Source: Ypsolopha sequella
Taxonomy: Eukaryota > Arthropoda > Insecta > Lepidoptera > Ypsolophidae
Reading direction: 5' to 3'
DNA length: 64,000 nt
Assembly: GCA_934047225.1 (NCBI GenBank)
Contig: OW204011.1
Coordinates: 16,380,339 to 16,444,338 of the forward strand
The notes under the pieces are model-generated. The model did not search any database. It saw only the letters and a program-made list of their open reading frames with translations, and was not told where the DNA came from. Positions 60,901-64,000 of the stretch are shown in pieces. Every line of letters begins with the position of its first letter. The first letter of the stretch is position 1. The position numbers were made by a program, and so were the translations under genes.

Positions 60901-60932
60901 CTTTAACACCTACAATTTAATACCCATATTAA

Positions 60933-61091
60933 AGCTGATTCTGAAGGCTTTAATTTTAGTTATAGTGCTATCATTACTTTAAATTATTCAAAGTAATTTA
61001 ACTTCTGTTTCTAAAATCTAAGGACTATTGCGATGAAGAAAATTTTGTTTTGACACCGCTAAAACTAAAATTAAAGCCTTCAGAATCGGCT
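60933..61091. mobile_element. Small TIR element (MITE), family M1 copy 3
   Basis: AGCTGATTCTGAAGGCTTTA ... AAAGCCTTCAGAATCGGCT. The best preserved copy: its ends are inverse over about 35 bp (AATTTTAGTT / AACTAAAATT). About 159 bp, non-coding. Confidence 0.88.
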
Positions 61092-61109
61092 GTATTGTAT
61101 TTTTTTTGT

Positions 61110-61300
61110 GTTTCTTATTGTGTGCAATTTTTTTAAATCGCTATATTTTTTTTGTACTTGACCAGTTATGATCTACATTTTTTTCATATTTTTCGGTCTA
61201 TCGGTTTTGGTAATAAACCACATGCACTTTTTGTGTTTTTTTTTAAGATTACTCGAAATGAATGCCAGTAAATATAGTTAAAGTATATATTTTTGCAATA
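61110..61300. repeat. Dispersed repeat R3, copy B
   Basis: CGCTATATTTTTTTTGTACT, TTTTTCGGTCTATCGGTTTT, ATGCCAGTAAATATAGTTAA parallels 60715-60890. Diverged. Confidence 0.5.
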
Positions 61301-61854
61301 TATATTTTCAAGATATTTTTTTTCTCTCTTGTATTGGAAATATTTTGAACAATTTCAAATTGTTATTTAATTGTTAATACACTTTTTTCGGACTAGCCCT
61401 CGTAATGGATTAGTGTGATAATGGACTTCGTTTCAATTAAAGAGTAACTTATATAAATATATATAATTTTTATAAATATAATTATTTATTTATATATAGC
61501 TCCTGCACATTCTACTCGTTGTCTTTATGTGTATTTAAATATAAGCCACCTAGCATAGGTATAGGTAAAGTTTTAATATTGATTTTAAGTCGGGGTTCAG
61601 CAGAATACCAGTGCTGCAGCCCTTACTGCAGCATTAATCCTTTTTTATTTACTACTGTTTTCTTAATGTTATATTTACTCGAACTGTTTTTTAATTTGTA
61701 TTGTTTGTGATTTTGTACGTATGTATGTTTTTTCTCGTGTCCGTGGTATTTTAAAATAAATTACTTTTCTTTCTTTCTTTCTTCTAGTAAACTACCAGCG
61801 CAATACACAACCATGCCTTAGTGACACATTTTTAGACTTCCGTGGTCAACAACA
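61301..61854. other. Intergenic, no gene recognised
   Basis: AT-rich with homopolymer runs and (CTTT)n at 61766-61782. No gene. Confidence 0.4.
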
Positions 61855-62130
61855 AGGAACCCTAATAATCGGCATGTCCGTCTGTCTGTCTGTCTGTCTG
61901 TCCGCGGCTTAGCTTAGAGATAATTAGTACTAGCAAGCTGTAATTGGCATGGGTATACATATTTATCACGCCAATAAAGTGGTACAGTAAAATGTAGAAA
62001 AAAAAAATTATTTAGGCTACCTCCCCTACAGGTAAAGTGGGGATGATTTTTTTTTCTCGTCTATTCCTTAGTGTGAATAGGTAATTTAAAAATATTGGGG
62101 GTGTGAGAAGATAATTTTTCGATCCAGGGT
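61855..62130. repeat. Repeat with GGAACCCTAATAAT end and (TCTG)n
   Basis: AGGAACCCTAATAATCGG, then (TCTG)n at 61878-61902 and GCGGCTTAGCTTAGAGATAA. The GGAACCCTA plus CTGTCTGTC layout parallels 33815-33905 (CGGACGGACAGACAG ... ACGGAACCCTAAAAAT) in inverse. Class not known. Confidence 0.45.
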
Positions 62131-62737
62131 TCTGTTTGCGAAATATTAAGCTTAAAAGTGTTAATTTTTATTAGAGTCATGTGTCTCCCCTCTGCTAGCG
62201 AAACGGTTGTATTTGGAGAAAAAAGAAAACTATCACAGCTAAGTAGGCTTTACAAGTTAACGAGTACAGATCACGCCAAACTTTTAGTCCCCTCCAGACA
62301 CGGCGCAATTAGTATCAGCAGGAACAAAATGTATGGGACGTTCTTGGGAAGAGCAACTTCCGAGCGTACTAGAAGTTTGGCGCGATCTGTATTACTATAT
62401 AAAAATATTACATATAAAAATGTACTTGGAGAAGAAGTCCGCATACTGTGTAGGGCAACTACGGAACCCTACACTGCGCGTGGCCCGACACGCACCGGTT
62501 TTTATAATTGTACCCTGCTTTAAAAGCATACATCCCATACACCACAGCCCTCGTAGGCTGGAGTCTCTCCCCTGTGGTGCACAAGTCTCGTGCACCAACT
62601 AACTTGAAACCTGAGGTAAGGACTACCCACCCCACGGCAAAGTTTTTAAAGGACATTTGCCAAAGAACATAAAGGACTGAATGGTATAAAAGAAACTGTT
62701 ATGTTATGTGCATTAAAATAAATAATAAATTGTCAAA
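62131..62737. other. Intergenic; short frames, no gene recognised
   Basis: ACGGAACCCTACACTGCGCG, TGGCCCGACACGCACC at 62460-62497 is a common moth repeat end. The overlapping 62-121-codon frames here have no recognisable domain and cross that repeat. Confidence 0.4.
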
Positions 62738-63120
62738 ATAGATGGTTGAGCTTCCTCTAAATATGTTTAAATATAAGTTAAAACAATGGCTATTAGATTA
62801 ATGTTATTATAGTCTGAAAGCCTACTTAGAATAATAAGAAATTATAATAAATACTTAAATTAAAACATTTATACAATTTGTAGGATGTGACATTGTCTAA
62901 ATGTAATCTGTTATTTTTTCTTTTTTTTAGGACCTCATTTGAGATTTGACATTCATGCTAAATTAATTAAATATATTAAGGCCTTAAATTCATTAACCAA
63001 CATATTTGTAAATTAATATTAGCTGATTAAGGCGCTCATTTTTCTTAATAATTTATAAAACCACCATTTTGTACCCTTATCAATGCAAATAAAGACTTAT
63101 TCTATTCTATTCTATTCTAT
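62738..63120 (+). pseudogene. LINE C-terminal and 3' UTR remnant with TCTAT tail
   Basis: LPLNMFKYKLKQWLLD-stop-CYYSLKAYLE matches the standard LINE end (LP-xxxFK-xxLKxWL ... YYSxxEYL) with one stop. A 3' UTR follows, ending AATAAAGACTTATTCTATTC with (TTCTA)n to 63120. Only the last about 28 codons are present. Confidence 0.6.
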
Positions 63121-63424
63121 AAAAAGAAAAACCAAAAAAGTTCATGTTCGTCGGGCAGGTTGCTACAAGTACCATCATTTACTACCTCTGAAATTTTGGC
63201 TCCCGCACCAACAACGGTTCCCTTCGTGGCCCAGTCCAAATATTGTCCCACTGTCCCAGATTAGCTAAGTTAATGTGTATACGTGGTAGGCAAATAATAA
63301 AACCCCGCCGTTTACAATCGCTCGCTGTTTTGCAAATTGCTGTTCGGCAAATTGAAAAATGCTCGCCGTTTGTAAAATTACTTTGTCATTTTCTAAAAAG
63401 CCGAAATCGGAAGATTTTTACCAA
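63121..63424. other. Intergenic, no gene recognised
   Basis: No supported coding sequence or repeat boundary. Confidence 0.35.
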
Positions 63425-63535
63425 AATGTGAAAAATAGGTGCGACGACAAGCGGAGCGAGAAGGAGTGTGTTATGTTTACATGTAAGTACATATTGGGAG
63501 CCGAGCGAAGCGGAACGGAGCGAGGCGACCTTCAA
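63425..63535. repeat. Dispersed repeat R2, copy B
   Basis: AAAAATAGGTGCGACGACAA, GAGCGAGAAGGAGTGTGTTA, GAGCCGAGCGAAGCGGAACG. Corresponds to 35560-35680. Confidence 0.5.
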
Positions 63536-63559
63536 TACTTCTAACAGAATTACCATATG

Positions 63560-64000
63560 CATAGAATAGAATAGAATAGAATAGCTTTATTTGGTATTTC
63601 CACATTTTTGCTTAAAACTAACAACTAGAGACTAATAATAATACCAAATAGGTCCCCACTCAGCATGTGTCATGAGCATGGCTAGCGCCATGACGCTGAT
63701 TTTCAGTGGATGCCTATATATATGTCATATATGTCTATATTAAAAATAAAATAATAAGTAAAATATTAAATTATAAGTATGACAGAACACAATAACATCT
63801 AGACTATTTGCCGAGGCAAATTAGAAATTGCCGAATTCGCATAGATTAAATTATGTTAAGGTGTGTTAATTCGAAAACTATTTCGAGATTAAGATTAAAT
63901 AAGCCGTATTTTAGAACTTGTGGTCTAAAAAACCTCATAATGATAAATATTTTTACAAAAAAGCTGCAACTTCCATTTGCCTTTGTATGACGTTACTTGA
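63560..64000 (-). mobile_element. LINE 3' end with (TATTC)n tail, runs off window
   Basis: GAATAGAATAGAATAGAATA, GCTTTATTTGGTATTTCCAC at 63565 reads on the minus strand as a 3' UTR with AATACCAAATAAAGC and a (TATTC)n tail. No coding part is visible before the window edge. Confidence 0.5.

Noticed and set aside
62158..62602. Overlapping 62-121-codon frames as genes
   Set aside because: They run through a common dispersed repeat (ACGGAACCCTACACTGCG) and have no recognisable protein features.

Overview
This window looks like an animal nuclear genome, almost certainly an insect and most likely a moth or butterfly (Lepidoptera). The base composition is AT-rich. The LTR retrotransposons are insect types: one BEL/Pao, one errantivirus-like gypsy with a broken env, and one Ty3/gypsy primed by tRNA-Arg. 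LINE tails, RTE-related SINE-like elements and small hairpin elements resemble those I recall from lepidopteran genomes. The order assignment is inference. I see no convincing host protein gene, rRNA or tRNA gene; the window reads as intergenic DNA or heterochromatin made of nested mobile elements and one large satellite.

Layout. 1-1.5 kb: a small TIR element and a decayed LINE end. 1.5-7.8 kb: a full-length BEL/Pao element on the minus strand with two 300-bp LTRs, a 5-bp target duplication (CATAC) and one intact 1856-codon gag-pol frame. 7.9-23 kb: LINE 3' ends of several families, two long hairpins, a 63-bp minisatellite that stays open in one frame, and a 677-bp element with 111-bp inverted termini. 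23.2-31.8 kb: two inverted copies of an ORF-bearing repeat flank a nearly undiverged gypsy element (24.7-29.9 kb, TSD GTCG) that has lost its integrase and most of env. 32.4 kb: a perfect 78-bp-arm palindrome. 33.0-34.9 kb: an element with about 0.5-kb inverted arms. 35-41 kb: several copies of one RTE-derived SINE-like family and a LINE on the minus strand.

41.16-47.69 kb is a 6.5-kb satellite of 23/24-bp monomers built around the palindrome TAGCTATAGCTA. Its last 4.9 kb is a near-identical tandem duplication with a 2,432-bp period. 47.8-48.5 kb is a foldback element. 48.9-54.7 kb is a second gypsy element on the minus strand, inserted into the GATG tail of a SINE-like copy. It has gag, pol and integrase, a 1-base frameshift inside the integrase zinc-finger region, and an extra 96-codon ORF upstream of gag that predicts an N-myristoylated, cysteine-rich single-pass membrane protein. 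54.7-64 kb holds short hairpin elements, older repeats common in moths and butterflies, and two more LINE ends.

The two autonomous-type LTR elements (BEL and the 48.9-kb gypsy) encode the parts needed for their own copying, although the second is interrupted. The 24.7-kb gypsy would need integrase supplied in trans. The SINE-like family shares its 3' end with the RTE LINE remnant at 20.0-20.3 kb, which suggests it is copied by RTE machinery.
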